64,000 nt of DNA from assembly GCF_038957035.1 (NCBI RefSeq), contig NZ_CP152412.1, positions 1,298,501-1,362,500 on the forward strand, in the 5' to 3' direction. The position numbers were made by a program, and so were the translations under genes. The stretch comes from Bradyrhizobium sp. B097 (GTDB lineage Bacteria; Pseudomonadota; Alphaproteobacteria; Rhizobiales; Xanthobacteraceae). Below the pieces are notes generated by a model that ran no database searches, was not told the DNA's origin, and was given only the letters and a program-made list of their open reading frames with translations. Positions 1 through 7,925 of the stretch are shown in pieces (position 1 is the first letter of the stretch; each line of letters begins with the position of its first letter).

Positions 1-440
1 CGGAGGAAGCCCGCGATGCCAACGATCTTGCGCGTGCCGCCATCGAGCGGCTGCGCAAGGAGCGGCCGCAGGACGCTGCACGGTCCCAGGACGCTGGGCG
101 GACCCAGGACGCTCGCAGCACCGATCTCGCCCGCCTGCCTGACCAGCAGCGTCCGGCGGCAGCCCCGACGATCCGGCCGTTGCCGCCGCCGATCATGGTG
201 TCGAACCCGTCCAGCGACAATGCCGATCAAGCCTCGCAGCCGCGTCCGCCCTACGCCGCCAATGCCCAGGATTCGAATCGGCTGACGCCGCCGGCCGACA
301 TTCCGGTCCCGGTGTTGCAGGCTCCGCTGGACCTGCGCGCCGACGCTGCGATGCCGGCGCCGAAGAACGAGCGCCCGTCGGTGACCGACGACATGTTCTC
401 CGGCATGAAGTCGATGTTCCACGCCGTCCTGCCGAAGTAA
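1..440 (+). CDS. C-terminal part of an unidentified Pro/Ala-rich protein (5' end outside window)
   Basis: An open frame enters from the left edge (first full codon at base 3) and ends with TAA at 438-440. The visible 145 or so residues begin EEARDANDLARAAIERLRKE, which looks helical. A polar stretch with repeated QDA motifs follows (SQDAGRTQDARS), then proline-rich segments (RPLPPPIMVSNP, PPADIPVPVLQAP), and finally a short hydrophobic end, MFSGMKSMFHAVLPK. This looks like a disordered tail behind a domain that is not in the window. I do not recognise the family and assign no function. It converges on the TPR gene at 567, with a repeat element between them. Confidence 0.7.
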   Translation, partial: EEARDANDLARAAIERLRKERPQDAARSQDAGRTQDARSTDLARLPDQQRPAAAPTIRPLPPPIMVSNPSSDNADQASQPRPPYAANAQDSNRLTPPADIPVPVLQAPLDLRADAAMPAPKNERPSVTDDMFSGMKSMFHAVLPK

Positions 441-475
441 CGCGCAGCACGGATCTATCGTTCTCGATGCATCCT

Positions 476-570
476 GTTCGAGCGAAGTGGACGCCGGTTC
501 GCGTGAAGAAAACGCGTCAAAACAAGAATCTAGAGCTTCGGTTCTGATTTAATCAGAACCGAAGCTCTAG
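476..570. repeat. Dispersed intergenic repeat, family 1, copy A
   Basis: The segment contains GTTCGAGCGAAGTGG, then a GGTTCGCGTGAAGAAAACG block, and ends in a perfect 20-bp inverted repeat (530-549 and 551-570) with a one-base centre. The same sequence occurs inverted at 15846-15952 with a few changes. It lies between two convergent genes and its palindrome could act as a two-way terminator. The TAG stop of the TPR gene (567-569 on the minus strand) lies inside the palindrome. Confidence 0.85.
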
Positions 571-1226
571 CCGCCAGTGCGCGCCAGCCCGCTGCGCGCG
601 CTTCCGTCATTTGGCCGCAGCGCGAGCGCGCGATTGTAGGACGCCGCTGCCTTGGCCTTGTCGCCGAGCCGCTCATAGGCCTGGCCGCGGGCGCTCCACG
701 CCGCAACATTGCCGGGATCGGCCTGCACGGCCTCGTCGAGGTCGGAGGCGGCCTGCTTGGCCTTGTCGAGCGCGAGGTAGCTGGTGGCGCGGCCGATCAG
801 CGGCTCGGCCTTCTGCGGCGACAGCCCGCTCGCCGCCGTGAAATCGTCGATCGCCTGCTGATGTTGTCCGCGGCCTTGATAGATCAGGCCACGGCCGTAC
901 AGCGCCTGGATGTTGTAGGGGTCGGCGGTCAGCGCCTGCTCGAATTCCGCCTGCGCCTCATCGAGCTTGCCGGAATGCGCCAGCACCTGGCCGCGCGTGG
1001 CGTGATCCTTGGCGCTGTTGATGTCCTGTGGGGTGATGGTGTCGGCAGCAGGCTTGTCGGCAGCGGCAGCCGGTTTCGGCTTGTCGTCCGAGCCCCATGA
1101 TCCCAGGTCGAAGGAACAGCCCCCGAGCGGCAGGCCGAGAACCACGGCCATGATGACGAGGTGCGCCGCACGAGGGCGGTGTGCAGCGTCTGGGAGCGGG
1201 GAGCGGAGTGCCGGATCAGCCATCAT
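567..1226 (-). CDS. TPR-repeat lipoprotein
   Basis: Predicted envelope lipoprotein of 219 residues. A hydrophobic stretch (VIMAVVLGLPLGGC) ends in a lipobox, LGGC, so the mature protein would start at that Cys and be lipid-anchored. A short linker rich in Lys, Pro and Ala follows, then about four tetratricopeptide repeats. Typical TPR positions are visible in AEFEQALTADPYNIQALYGR and in AASYNRALALRPNDG. TPR lipoproteins usually act as scaffolds, and no specific partner can be inferred here. The start was placed at 1226, near a weak AAGAG; 1223 or the upstream in-frame ATG at 1283 are possible. The stop codon lies inside a dispersed repeat. Confidence 0.8.
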   Translation of the reverse strand: MMADPALRSPLPDAAHRPRAAHLVIMAVVLGLPLGGCSFDLGSWGSDDKPKPAAAADKPAADTITPQDINSAKDHATRGQVLAHSGKLDEAQAEFEQALTADPYNIQALYGRGLIYQGRGQHQQAIDDFTAASGLSPQKAEPLIGRATSYLALDKAKQAASDLDEAVQADPGNVAAWSARGQAYERLGDKAKAAASYNRALALRPNDGSARSGLARTGG

Positions 1227-1291
1227 GCAAAATGCTCTTGCCGGTCGTTTTGCATGGGTACCCCGGAACGCGGCTGGCTTCAAAACGACAA

Positions 1292-1310
1292 CGCGGGCCC
1301 GTGGCCCGCG
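1292..1310 (-). terminator. Probable rho-independent terminator of rpsU
   Basis: An 8-bp GC stem (1292-1299 with 1303-1310) has a 3-base loop. On the minus strand it is followed by the T-rich TTGTCGTTTTG. It sits about 30 bases downstream of the rpsU stop codon. Confidence 0.65.
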
Positions 1311-1339
1311 CTGTTAGACTTCCATATCGGCAAAACGGT

Positions 1340-1636
1340 TCAGCGAGGTCCGCGACCAGCGCCAGCACCACCGGGACGGCCGCCACGGTCGCCACCGGGA
1401 CCAGCGCCGAACACCGGCTTCGGCTTCATCGGCAGCAGGCCTTCGCGCTGCAGCTTCTTGCGCGCCAGCTTGCGTGCGCGGCGCACGGCTTCGGCCTTTT
1501 CGCGAGCCTTCTTCTCAGAGGGCTTTTCGTAGTGACCGCGGAGCTTCATCTCGCGGAAAATGCCCTCGCGCTGCATCTTCTTCTTCAGCGCCTTCAGGGC
1601 TTGGTCGACATTGTTATCGCGGACGAGAACCTGCAC
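1340..1636 (-). CDS. rpsU: 30S ribosomal protein S21
   Basis: Small-subunit ribosomal protein bS21, 98 residues. The N-terminal [20 protein letters not shown] and the following [32 protein letters not shown] are typical of S21. The sequence then runs into a Gly/Pro/Arg-rich tail ([14 protein letters not shown]), an extension often seen in Hyphomicrobiales. The start is a GTG at 1636, chosen because AGAGGA lies about 7 bases upstream and because it matches the S21 N-terminus; the open frame runs 30 codons further upstream without a matching start. A terminator hairpin follows the gene. It is transcribed alone. Confidence 0.95.
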   Translation of the reverse strand: MQVLVRDNNVDQALKALKKKMQREGIFREMKLRGHYEKPSEKKAREKAEAVRRARKLARKKLQREGLLPMKPKPVFGAGPGGDRGGRPGGAGAGRGPR

Positions 1637-1900
1637 GCGGCATCCTCTTTTGAATTGATCGGTTCGGAATTCTGGCAAGGTAAAGGGGCGGCAAAAGGCC
1701 TGCCTCTTAACCCTAGGCGCGCGCATGTATCAGACAAACGCGCAGATGTCCACCGGTCGAGTGACTTTAGGGCCTAGTAAAGCCACGAAATGGGGCGAAA
1801 ATGCCTTCGTGCGGCCCTGATTTGGGTGGTTTGGCGCCAGGATCGGGGCCGCTCCCGGAGTTTCAGATAACCCGGACATTGGAAATAGGGGAGATGCCAC

Positions 1901-2623
1901 ATGGACATGAAGAAATACGCGGCCGAGCTGATCGGTACGTTCTGGCTCACATTCGCTGGCTGCGGCAGCGCGGTGATCGCGGCCGGCTTTCCGCAGGTCG
2001 GGATCGGCCTGGTCGGTGTGTCATTGGCCTTCGGGCTGAGCGTGGTGACCATGGCCTATGCGATCGGCCATATCTCGGGTTGCCACCTCAATCCGGCCGT
2101 GACGGTCGGGCTCGCCGCGGGCGGGCGTTTCCCCGGCGGCCAGGTGCTGCCCTACATCATCGCGCAGGTCGCCGGCGCGATCATCGCGGCCTGGCTGCTC
2201 TATGTGATCGCCAGCGGCGCGCCCGGCTTCGATGTCACCAAGGGCTTCGCCTCCAACGGCTATGACGCGCACTCACCCGGCCACTACAGCATGGTGGTGT
2301 GCTTCATCACCGAAGTGGTGATGACCATGATGTTCCTGTTCATCATCATGGGATCGACCCACGGCAAGGCGCCCGCCGGCTTCGCGCCGCTCGCCATCGG
2401 TCTCGCGCTGGTGATGATCCATCTCGTCAGCATTCCCGTCACCAACACCTCGGTGAACCCGGCGCGCAGCACCGGGCCGGCTCTGTTCGTCGGCGGCTGG
2501 GCGCTGGGGCAGCTCTGGATGTTCTGGGTCGCGCCGCTGATCGGCGGTGCGCTCGGCGGCGTGATCTATCGCTGGCTCAGCGACGAGCCGACCGGCATCG
2601 TCGCCGGTGTCAAGACAGCGTGA
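1901..2623 (+). CDS. aqpZ: Aquaporin Z
   Basis: Inner-membrane water channel of the MIP family, 240 residues, the usual AqpZ length. Both half-helix signatures are present: HLNPAVTVG (Asn near residue 64) and [12 protein letters not shown] (near residue 186). The Arg after the second NPA is the selectivity-filter arginine expected of a water channel. Six hydrophobic segments are visible, starting with [16 protein letters not shown]. The ATG at 1901 follows GGGGAG by 8 bases. It is a single-gene unit ending in a strong terminator that also faces purK. Confidence 0.95.
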   Translation: MDMKKYAAELIGTFWLTFAGCGSAVIAAGFPQVGIGLVGVSLAFGLSVVTMAYAIGHISGCHLNPAVTVGLAAGGRFPGGQVLPYIIAQVAGAIIAAWLLYVIASGAPGFDVTKGFASNGYDAHSPGHYSMVVCFITEVVMTMMFLFIIMGSTHGKAPAGFAPLAIGLALVMIHLVSIPVTNTSVNPARSTGPALFVGGWALGQLWMFWVAPLIGGALGGVIYRWLSDEPTGIVAGVKTA

Positions 2624-2637
2624 TCGGCTAGAGCGCT

Positions 2638-2666
2638 AATGGGATCGTGGTTGCCACGATCCCATT
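2638..2666. terminator. Strong hairpin between aqpZ and purK
   Basis: A perfect 13-bp stem, AATGGGATCGTGG (2638-2650) with CCACGATCCCATT (2654-2666), has a TTG loop. A-rich and T-rich ends flank the stem, so it can work as a bidirectional terminator for the convergent aqpZ and purK genes. Confidence 0.8.
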
Positions 2667-2708
2667 TCCGTCGATGGCGCGAAGGCGGCCGCGGCCGCCG
2701 GTGTGGAA

Positions 2709-3812
2709 TTACGGCTTACGGGCCGGCGTCACTTCGGTGACGTGCCCCATCTTGCGGCCAGGGCGCGGCGTGCCCTTGCCGTATAGATGAACAGTGGCGC
2801 CGGGAACGGTGAGCCACTGCTCGTAGCTCAGGATGTCGTCGCCGATCAGGTTGGTCATGGTGACATCGCCGTGGCGCACCGGCTTGCCGAGCGGCCAGCC
2901 GGCGATCGCGCGGATGTGCTGCTCGAACTGTGAGATCGAGGCGCCGTCGAGCGTCCAGTGGCCGGAATTGTGCACGCGCGGCGCGATCTCGTTGACCAGC
3001 ACCGTCGGTGTGTCCGTGCCTGTTACCACGAACATCTCCACCGCGAGCACGCCGACATAGTCGAGCGCCGCGGCGATCTTTTCGGCGATCGCCCGCGCCT
3101 GCGCCGCAAGCTCGTCGGGGATCGCGGCCGGCGCGCGGGAAGTCTTCAGGATGTGGTCGCGGTGCTCGTTCTCGGTGACGTCGAAGCACTCGACCTCGCC
3201 GGAAGCTGAGCGCGCCGCGATCACCGAGATCTCGCGCTCGAACGGCACGAAGGCCTCGAGGATGGCCGACTTGGTGCCGATGTCCTGCCAGACCTGCTCG
3301 ATGTAATCACCGGCGCGGATGATGGCCTGGCCCTTGCCGTCATAGCCGAAGCGGCGGGTCTTGATCACGGCGGGTAGGCCGATCCGTTCGATCGCTGCGC
3401 GCAGCGTGGCGACCGATGAGACGTCGGCATAATCGGCGGTGCCGATCCCGAGCTTGCTGACGAAATCCTTCTCGATCAGCCGGTCCTGCGTGGTCTCGAG
3501 GATCTTCTGTGCGGGCAGCACCGGACGGCGCGCGGCGAGCACCATCGCGGTCGCAGCCGGCACATTCTCGAATTCATAGGTGACGACGTCGACGTCGTTG
3601 GCGAACAGTTCGAGCGCCTCGACGTCGGCATATTCCGCGCAGGTCGCGTTCTGCACCACGTCGAAGGCCGGCGAGTCCGGATCCGGCGAAAACACCTGGC
3701 AGCGGAGCCCGAGGCGCGCGGCGGCAAGCACCAGCATCCGGCCCAATTGTCCGCCGCCGAGGATTCCAATGGTGTCGCCCGGCTTCAGCTTCACGAGGTT
3801 CGAAGCCGTCAC
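2709..3812 (-). CDS. purK: N5-carboxyaminoimidazole ribonucleotide synthase
   Basis: ATP-grasp enzyme of 367 residues that converts AIR, bicarbonate and ATP to N5-CAIR in de novo purine synthesis. The N-terminal GGGQLGRML is the PurK signature. Further ATP-grasp landmarks are [30 protein letters not shown] and [15 protein letters not shown]. The start at 3812 overlaps the end of purE by four bases (ATGA), so the two cistrons are translationally coupled and their products act in consecutive steps. The cytosolic location and order purE-purK are standard. Confidence 0.96.
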   Translation of the reverse strand: MTASNLVKLKPGDTIGILGGGQLGRMLVLAAARLGLRCQVFSPDPDSPAFDVVQNATCAEYADVEALELFANDVDVVTYEFENVPAATAMVLAARRPVLPAQKILETTQDRLIEKDFVSKLGIGTADYADVSSVATLRAAIERIGLPAVIKTRRFGYDGKGQAIIRAGDYIEQVWQDIGTKSAILEAFVPFEREISVIAARSASGEVECFDVTENEHRDHILKTSRAPAAIPDELAAQARAIAEKIAAALDYVGVLAVEMFVVTGTDTPTVLVNEIAPRVHNSGHWTLDGASISQFEQHIRAIAGWPLGKPVRHGDVTMTNLIGDDILSYEQWLTVPGATVHLYGKGTPRPGRKMGHVTEVTPARKP

Positions 3813-4297
3813 GCCGAGCCCTCCGGATGCTCCTTGACCGCATCGGTCTGCTGCGTGCGCCAGGCCGCAAGACGGACCGACAATGCGGGATCGTTGAGCG
3901 CGAGCACGCTTGCCGCGAGCAACGCGGCATTGATCGCACCGGGCTTGCCGATCGCCAGCGTCCCGACCGGGATGCCGGCCGGCATCTGCACGATCGAGTA
4001 CAGCGAATCGACGCCGGACAGCGCCTTCGATTCGACGGGAACCCCGAACACCGGAAGCTCCGTCAGCGCCGCCGTCATGCCCGGCAGATGGGCGGCACCG
4101 CCGGCGCCGGCAATGATCACCTTGTGCCCGGCCGCCTTGGCGCCCTTGGCAAAGGCATAGAGCCGATCGGGGGTGCGGTGCGCCGAAACGATGCGCGTTT
4201 CGCAGGCAACACCCAGCGCAGCCAGGGTCTCGGCAGCATGGCGCATGGTTTCCCAGTCGGACTGGCTTCCCATGATGATGGCGATCGGAGCGGTCAT
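3809..4297 (-). CDS. purE: N5-carboxyaminoimidazole ribonucleotide mutase
   Basis: Class I PurE, 162 residues, which converts N5-CAIR to CAIR. The N-terminal [12 protein letters not shown] is the substrate phosphate-binding motif, and [16 protein letters not shown] carries the catalytic His. [13 protein letters not shown] and [11 protein letters not shown] complete the family pattern. It is the first gene of a two-gene operon with purK, which begins within its last codons. No regulatory element such as a PurR site or riboswitch is evident upstream. Confidence 0.96.
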   Translation of the reverse strand: MTAPIAIIMGSQSDWETMRHAAETLAALGVACETRIVSAHRTPDRLYAFAKGAKAAGHKVIIAGAGGAAHLPGMTAALTELPVFGVPVESKALSGVDSLYSIVQMPAGIPVGTLAIGKPGAINAALLAASVLALNDPALSVRLAAWRTQQTDAVKEHPEGSA

Positions 4298-4442
4298 CTC
4301 TTCAATTCTGTGCAGGAATCCAAAAGCATAGGCCGATTATAGGGGCGGCCCGGGCGGCATCCAAGGCGTGGCAAGGGAGTTAGAATGGACTATCCTGTCT
4401 TGGTGAATCCCGGCAAGCCTTCATAAGCAGGCCTCAACAAGG

Positions 4443-5159
4443 ATGCGCATGAAGAAGAAGACGACCGCGGCGGCCTCCGGGGCGGCAAAACGACGAAAAG
4501 GCGCGCCTGCCGTGCGCAAATCCGCGCCCGGCAGGACGGCAACAAAGGGGACTGGAACCAAAGCGGCTGGAACCGAAGCTTCCACGCGCGGCGCGGTCGC
4601 GTCCGGCGACAAATCCACGATCCGCAGGTTGCGGGCGCAGCTGGCGCGGGCCCAGGCCCGGATCGAGGAGCTGCAGGCCTCCGCCGAGACCGACTTCCTG
4701 CTCGACATCCTGAACCGGCGCGGCTTCGAGCGCGAGCTCGTCCGTTCGCTCTCCTTCATCAAGCGCTATCAGGCCTCCGGCGCGCTGATCGTGCTCGACG
4801 TCGACCGCCTCAAGCCGATCAACGATGCCTTCGGGCACGCGGCAGGTGACGAGGTGCTGAAGACGATCGTCGCCGCGATATCGGACCAGGTGCGCGCCTC
4901 CGACGTGATCGGCCGTCTCGGTGGCGACGAGTTCGCGGTGCTGTTGTGGAATCTCAGCGAGACCGATGCTCGCGCCAAGGCGGCTGCACTTGAAGAAGCG
5001 ATTGATCACCTGACCTTCGTGTTCCGCGGCAGCCGCGTCTCCGCGGGCGCTTCCGCGGGCGTTGCGATCCTCACCGCACATTCGGATGCCGATCGCGTGC
5101 TCGATGAGGCCGATCGTGCGATGTATGTGCGCAAGGCGCAGCGGCGCCACGAATCCTGA
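4443..5159 (+). CDS. Diguanylate cyclase (GGDEF domain)
   Basis: Probable cytosolic enzyme making c-di-GMP from two GTP, 238 residues. The first 60 residues are Lys/Ala/Thr-rich and probably disordered. A short coiled coil follows (RRLRAQLARAQARIEELQASAE), then a GGDEF domain with LDVDRLKPINDAFGHAAGD and the intact active-site loop RLGGDEF. RASD, five residues before GGDEF, fits the RxxD inhibitory site, so product feedback is likely. There is no sensor domain or membrane segment. ATG codons at 4443 and 4449 are both plausible; the AAGGA at 4439 suits the second. The gene converges with 5163 with a 3-base gap. Confidence 0.88.
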   Translation: MRMKKKTTAAASGAAKRRKGAPAVRKSAPGRTATKGTGTKAAGTEASTRGAVASGDKSTIRRLRAQLARAQARIEELQASAETDFLLDILNRRGFERELVRSLSFIKRYQASGALIVLDVDRLKPINDAFGHAAGDEVLKTIVAAISDQVRASDVIGRLGGDEFAVLLWNLSETDARAKAAALEEAIDHLTFVFRGSRVSAGASAGVAILTAHSDADRVLDEADRAMYVRKAQRRHES

Positions 5160-5162
5160 AAA

Positions 5163-5414
5163 TTACAGCGCGCTCAGATCCTCCGGCACATTGCCGTAGG
5201 CCCGCAGCAGCTTGGCATCGCCGAATTCGCCGATCGCGGGATCGCCGGTGCGGCTGAACGCGACGGCGCCGATGCTGCCGGGCATCCGCGACATCGTCTC
5301 CGCCCGGCGCAGCGCGATCGCCGAGCTCTGGCATTCCTCGGCACTGCCGGCGACCGGCGTGCCGTCGTCGTCCTGCATGAAAGGCAGCGCCACGTAATAG
5401 GTCACGTCCGCCAT
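5163..5414 (-). CDS. Small conserved hypothetical protein, 83 aa
   Basis: I do not recognise a named domain. The protein starts MADVTYYVALPFMQDDDG and includes CQSSAIALRRAETMSRM and GAVAFSRTGDPAIGEFGDAKLL. That pattern suggests a compact alpha/beta fold, and there is no signal peptide or membrane segment. AGGGAG lies 7 bases before the ATG, and coding bias matches the neighbours, so I regard it as a real gene. It is 18 bases downstream of the next small gene on the same strand and probably shares its transcript. Confidence 0.65.
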   Translation of the reverse strand: MADVTYYVALPFMQDDDGTPVAGSAEECQSSAIALRRAETMSRMPGSIGAVAFSRTGDPAIGEFGDAKLLRAYGNVPEDLSAL

Positions 5415-5432
5415 TGCTGTGCTCCCTGAAGA

Positions 5433-5642
5433 TCAGGCGGCGTCGCTCGCCGCATGGGTTCGCGCCGGCACGCAGCCGGCCGTGATCGCGGCCTGCAATT
5501 CCTCGAGCTCGGCTTCCAGATATTCGTTGGCCATGATCAGCGCCTTGATGGTGCTGCGCAGGTTGCCGTCGCACATCGCGATCGCCTGATCGCAGGCCTG
5601 CTCGTAGCGGCTGTTGTCGGGCAGGGAAGGCGGTGCGGACAT
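5433..5642 (-). CDS. Small hypothetical protein, 69 aa
   Basis: Unrecognised helical protein. Visible features are YEQACDQAIAMCDGNLRSTI and the acidic helix ANEYLEAELEELQAAI. The start was placed at 5642 because AGAGGGA precedes it by about 9 bases; the frame stays open to 5708 but without a better site. It is the first gene of a likely two-gene unit with 5163-5414. No function is assigned. Confidence 0.6.
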   Translation of the reverse strand: MSAPPSLPDNSRYEQACDQAIAMCDGNLRSTIKALIMANEYLEAELEELQAAITAGCVPARTHAASDAA

Positions 5643-5828
5643 GGCGAAACTCCCTCTGATGGCTGGCGGATGGATCGACATGTTCTTATTTTGTTCTTTT
5701 GGAGTCAAGCGCCGAAAAGCACACGCGCGTCCGTTGTCGCGAACGTGAAGCCAGTCGGGCGCTGTGGATGACGGGGAAAACCGCCGCCGGATCTGAACCG
5801 GCGGGCCGCCGAACCGCCGAGGCGGGCG

Positions 5829-6035
5829 TCAGGCGATGATGTCGGGCGTGATCTGATCTTCGATGAAGGCGATGCGATCGCGCAATTGCAGCTTCCGCTT
5901 CTTCAAGCGTTGCAGCATCAAGAGATCCGGCGCCGGCGATTGATGCAGCGCGTCGATCGCGGCATCGAGGTCGCGGTGCTCTTGTTGCAGACGCGCAAGC
6001 TCGGCGAGGAGTTCGCGCTCATCCTGATCGTTCAT
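5829..6035 (-). CDS. YdcH/DUF465 family protein
   Basis: Short helical protein of 68 residues. The pattern DERELLAELARLQQEHRDLD, then a Pro-containing turn (HQSPAPDLLMLQRLKKRKLQ) and RDRIAFIEDQI, is the DUF465 (YdcH) helix-turn-helix hairpin. The molecular role of the family is unclear. The start MNDQDER was chosen by comparison with the family; no good ribosome site is visible there, and the frame extends another 37 codons upstream. A second, divergently oriented member lies at 6276. Confidence 0.7.
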   Translation of the reverse strand: MNDQDERELLAELARLQQEHRDLDAAIDALHQSPAPDLLMLQRLKKRKLQLRDRIAFIEDQITPDIIA

Positions 6036-6275
6036 GGTTGTGTATTGACTGGTAAGCACGACGAGATTGTTGCGGCCGAAGCAGCCGCTCGCCGGAATAT
6101 CCTCCCTGAGCGCGCGCGGCGCAAGCCGAACCGGTTCCATAGTCACGATTAGTTACAGATAAACCGAAATGAGTGCATGCGGCATTTCGCGTCCCCTATC
6201 GACAGTACCGCCCACTCGTGTAGACTTATTGGTCCGGATCGAACCTGAGGTTTAACGCACCGAGGAGTGTTCGCA

Positions 6276-6461
6276 ATGGCAATACAGGCCCATCTCGTTG
6301 AGCTGGAGCGTAAGCACAAAATACTCGAGAACGAACTGCACGAAGCACTCGTTCACCCCTCCGTAGACGATCTCCACATTTGCGAGCTCAAGCGCCGCAA
6401 GTTGATGGTCAAGGACCAAATCGAGCGGTTGAGACTTTCCGCCGACGACACGGTCCACTAA
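6276..6461 (+). CDS. YdcH/DUF465 family protein
   Basis: A 61-residue helical hairpin: AHLVELERKHKILENELHEAL, a turn (HPSVDD), then ICELKRRKLMVKDQIERLR. This is the DUF465 layout, as in the neighbour at 5829-6035, but on the other strand and clearly divergent in sequence. The start at 6276 is supported by GAGGAG eight bases upstream. No function is established. It is followed by a hairpin that also faces the convergent oxidoreductase gene. Confidence 0.75.
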   Translation: MAIQAHLVELERKHKILENELHEALVHPSVDDLHICELKRRKLMVKDQIERLRLSADDTVH

Positions 6462-6501
6462 GCCGGTTCCTCCGCAAATTTGCAAATAATCTGGCCTTTT
6501 A

Positions 6502-6535
6502 CCGAGGGATGAACGCCGCAGCGCGCATCCCTCGG
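6502..6535. terminator. Hairpin between convergent genes
   Basis: A 10-bp inverted repeat, CCGAGGGATG (6502-6511) with CATCCCTCGG (6526-6535), has a 14-base loop. It lies between the YdcH gene and the oppositely oriented oxidoreductase. On the minus strand it is followed by TAAAAGG. It could serve both genes; the T-tract is poor. Confidence 0.5.
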
Positions 6536-6554
6536 GAGGCCATGTTGCATTTGC

Positions 6555-7658
6555 TCAGAGCTCTGCCAGCTCGCCGACATGGTCGGCGACCGCGAGCGAT
6601 GACGTGAGTCCAGGCGATTCGATCCCGAACAGGTTGATCAGGCCCGCGACGCCGTGATCGGCCGGTCCCTGGATCAGGAAATCCTGGGTCGCGACCGCCG
6701 GTGGTACGATCTTGGGCCGGATTCCCGAATAGCTCGGCATCAGCGCCCCGTCCGGAAGCGTCGGCCAGTATTTGCGGATCGCCGGATAGAACCGCTCGGC
6801 CCGATCAGGGTCGACGGCGTAATCGATGTGATCGATCCATTCGACGTCGGGGCCGAACCTCGCCTGTCCGGCCAGGTCGAGCGTCAGGTGCACGCCGAGC
6901 CCGCCGGGCTCCGGCACCGGATAGATCAGGTGCGAGAACGGCGCCTTGGCGCTGCAACTGAAGTAATTGCCCTTGGCCAAATAGGCCGTTGGAATCAACG
7001 CGATCGGCATGCCCTCGACGTTGCGCGCGACGGCCGTCGCGCCGAGGCCGGCGGCATTGACCAGGAGATCGCAGGCCAGCGTCATGGGCGCGGCGCCGCC
7101 GGCTTCGATTTCGAACCCGTTGGCGGTGGCCCTGGCGTGGAGCAGCGGCGTATGGAAGGCGAATGCCGCTCCGGCCGCCTCGGCGTCGCCGCGCAGCGCC
7201 AGCATATAGGCATGGCTGTCGATGATCCCGGTGGAGGGCGACAGCAGCGCCGCGTCGCAGTTCAGCGCCGGCTCCAGTCCGCGGGCCGCCTCGCCGGACA
7301 AGAGCTGCATGTCGTCGACGCCGTTGGCCTCGGCATGGGCCCGGATCGACTGCAGTTTTTCGGTCTCTTTGGCCGTGGTGGCGACGATCAGCTTGCCGCA
7401 ATTCCTGTGCGGGATGCCGTGCTCGGCGCAGTAACGATAAAGCGCCCGCTTGCCGCTGACGCACATCCGCGCCATCAGGCTGCCGGCCCGGTAGTAGATG
7501 CCGGCGTGGATCACCTCGCTGTTTCGCGACGAGGTCACGGTGCCGATCCCCTCGGCCTCTTCGATCACAATCACTTCGCGGCCGGCCTGTGCCAGCCGGC
7601 GCGCCACCGCGAGGCCGATCACCCCCGCTCCGACGATCACGCAATCAACCCTGTCCAT
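6555..7658 (-). CDS. FAD-dependent oxidoreductase of the L-2-hydroxyglutarate dehydrogenase (LhgO) family
   Basis: Flavoprotein of 367 residues in the DAO superfamily. The N-terminal [20 protein letters not shown] is the dinucleotide-binding fold. The following [14 protein letters not shown] and CGKLIVAT are typical of LhgO/L2HGDH proteins. [10 protein letters not shown] near the C-terminus matches the family end, and [12 protein letters not shown] completes the FAD site. LhgO oxidises L-2-hydroxyglutarate to 2-oxoglutarate and passes electrons to the respiratory chain; the substrate of this one is inferred from family only. The start MDRVDC is preceded by GAAGGA. It is divergent from the c-di-GMP gene at 7926. 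Confidence 0.8.
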   Translation of the reverse strand: MDRVDCVIVGAGVIGLAVARRLAQAGREVIVIEEAEGIGTVTSSRNSEVIHAGIYYRAGSLMARMCVSGKRALYRYCAEHGIPHRNCGKLIVATTAKETEKLQSIRAHAEANGVDDMQLLSGEAARGLEPALNCDAALLSPSTGIIDSHAYMLALRGDAEAAGAAFAFHTPLLHARATANGFEIEAGGAAPMTLACDLLVNAAGLGATAVARNVEGMPIALIPTAYLAKGNYFSCSAKAPFSHLIYPVPEPGGLGVHLTLDLAGQARFGPDVEWIDHIDYAVDPDRAERFYPAIRKYWPTLPDGALMPSYSGIRPKIVPPAVATQDFLIQGPADHGVAGLINLFGIESPGLTSSLAVADHVGELAEL

Positions 7659-7925
7659 CTCGTCCTTCACGTCCGAACATTTCCGCGCAGCCACGCCGTT
7701 GCCGCCAACATCGTTCAGCCGATCCCATCATTTTGGGCAAGTGCTTATTAGCCAAGTGCTTGGGCCATCTCAAATAGTTGGGGAGCCATGCCCTGTTAGG
7801 GCAGCATTAATCATGTCAGGGCAATTGCCGTACATTAAGGGGCATTTTCCAGTTGCATCCCTACGCGTTTACCCGATCCAAACCGCCGGAGCCGGACACT
7901 CACCCCGGAAATCCGCGGGTGATTG

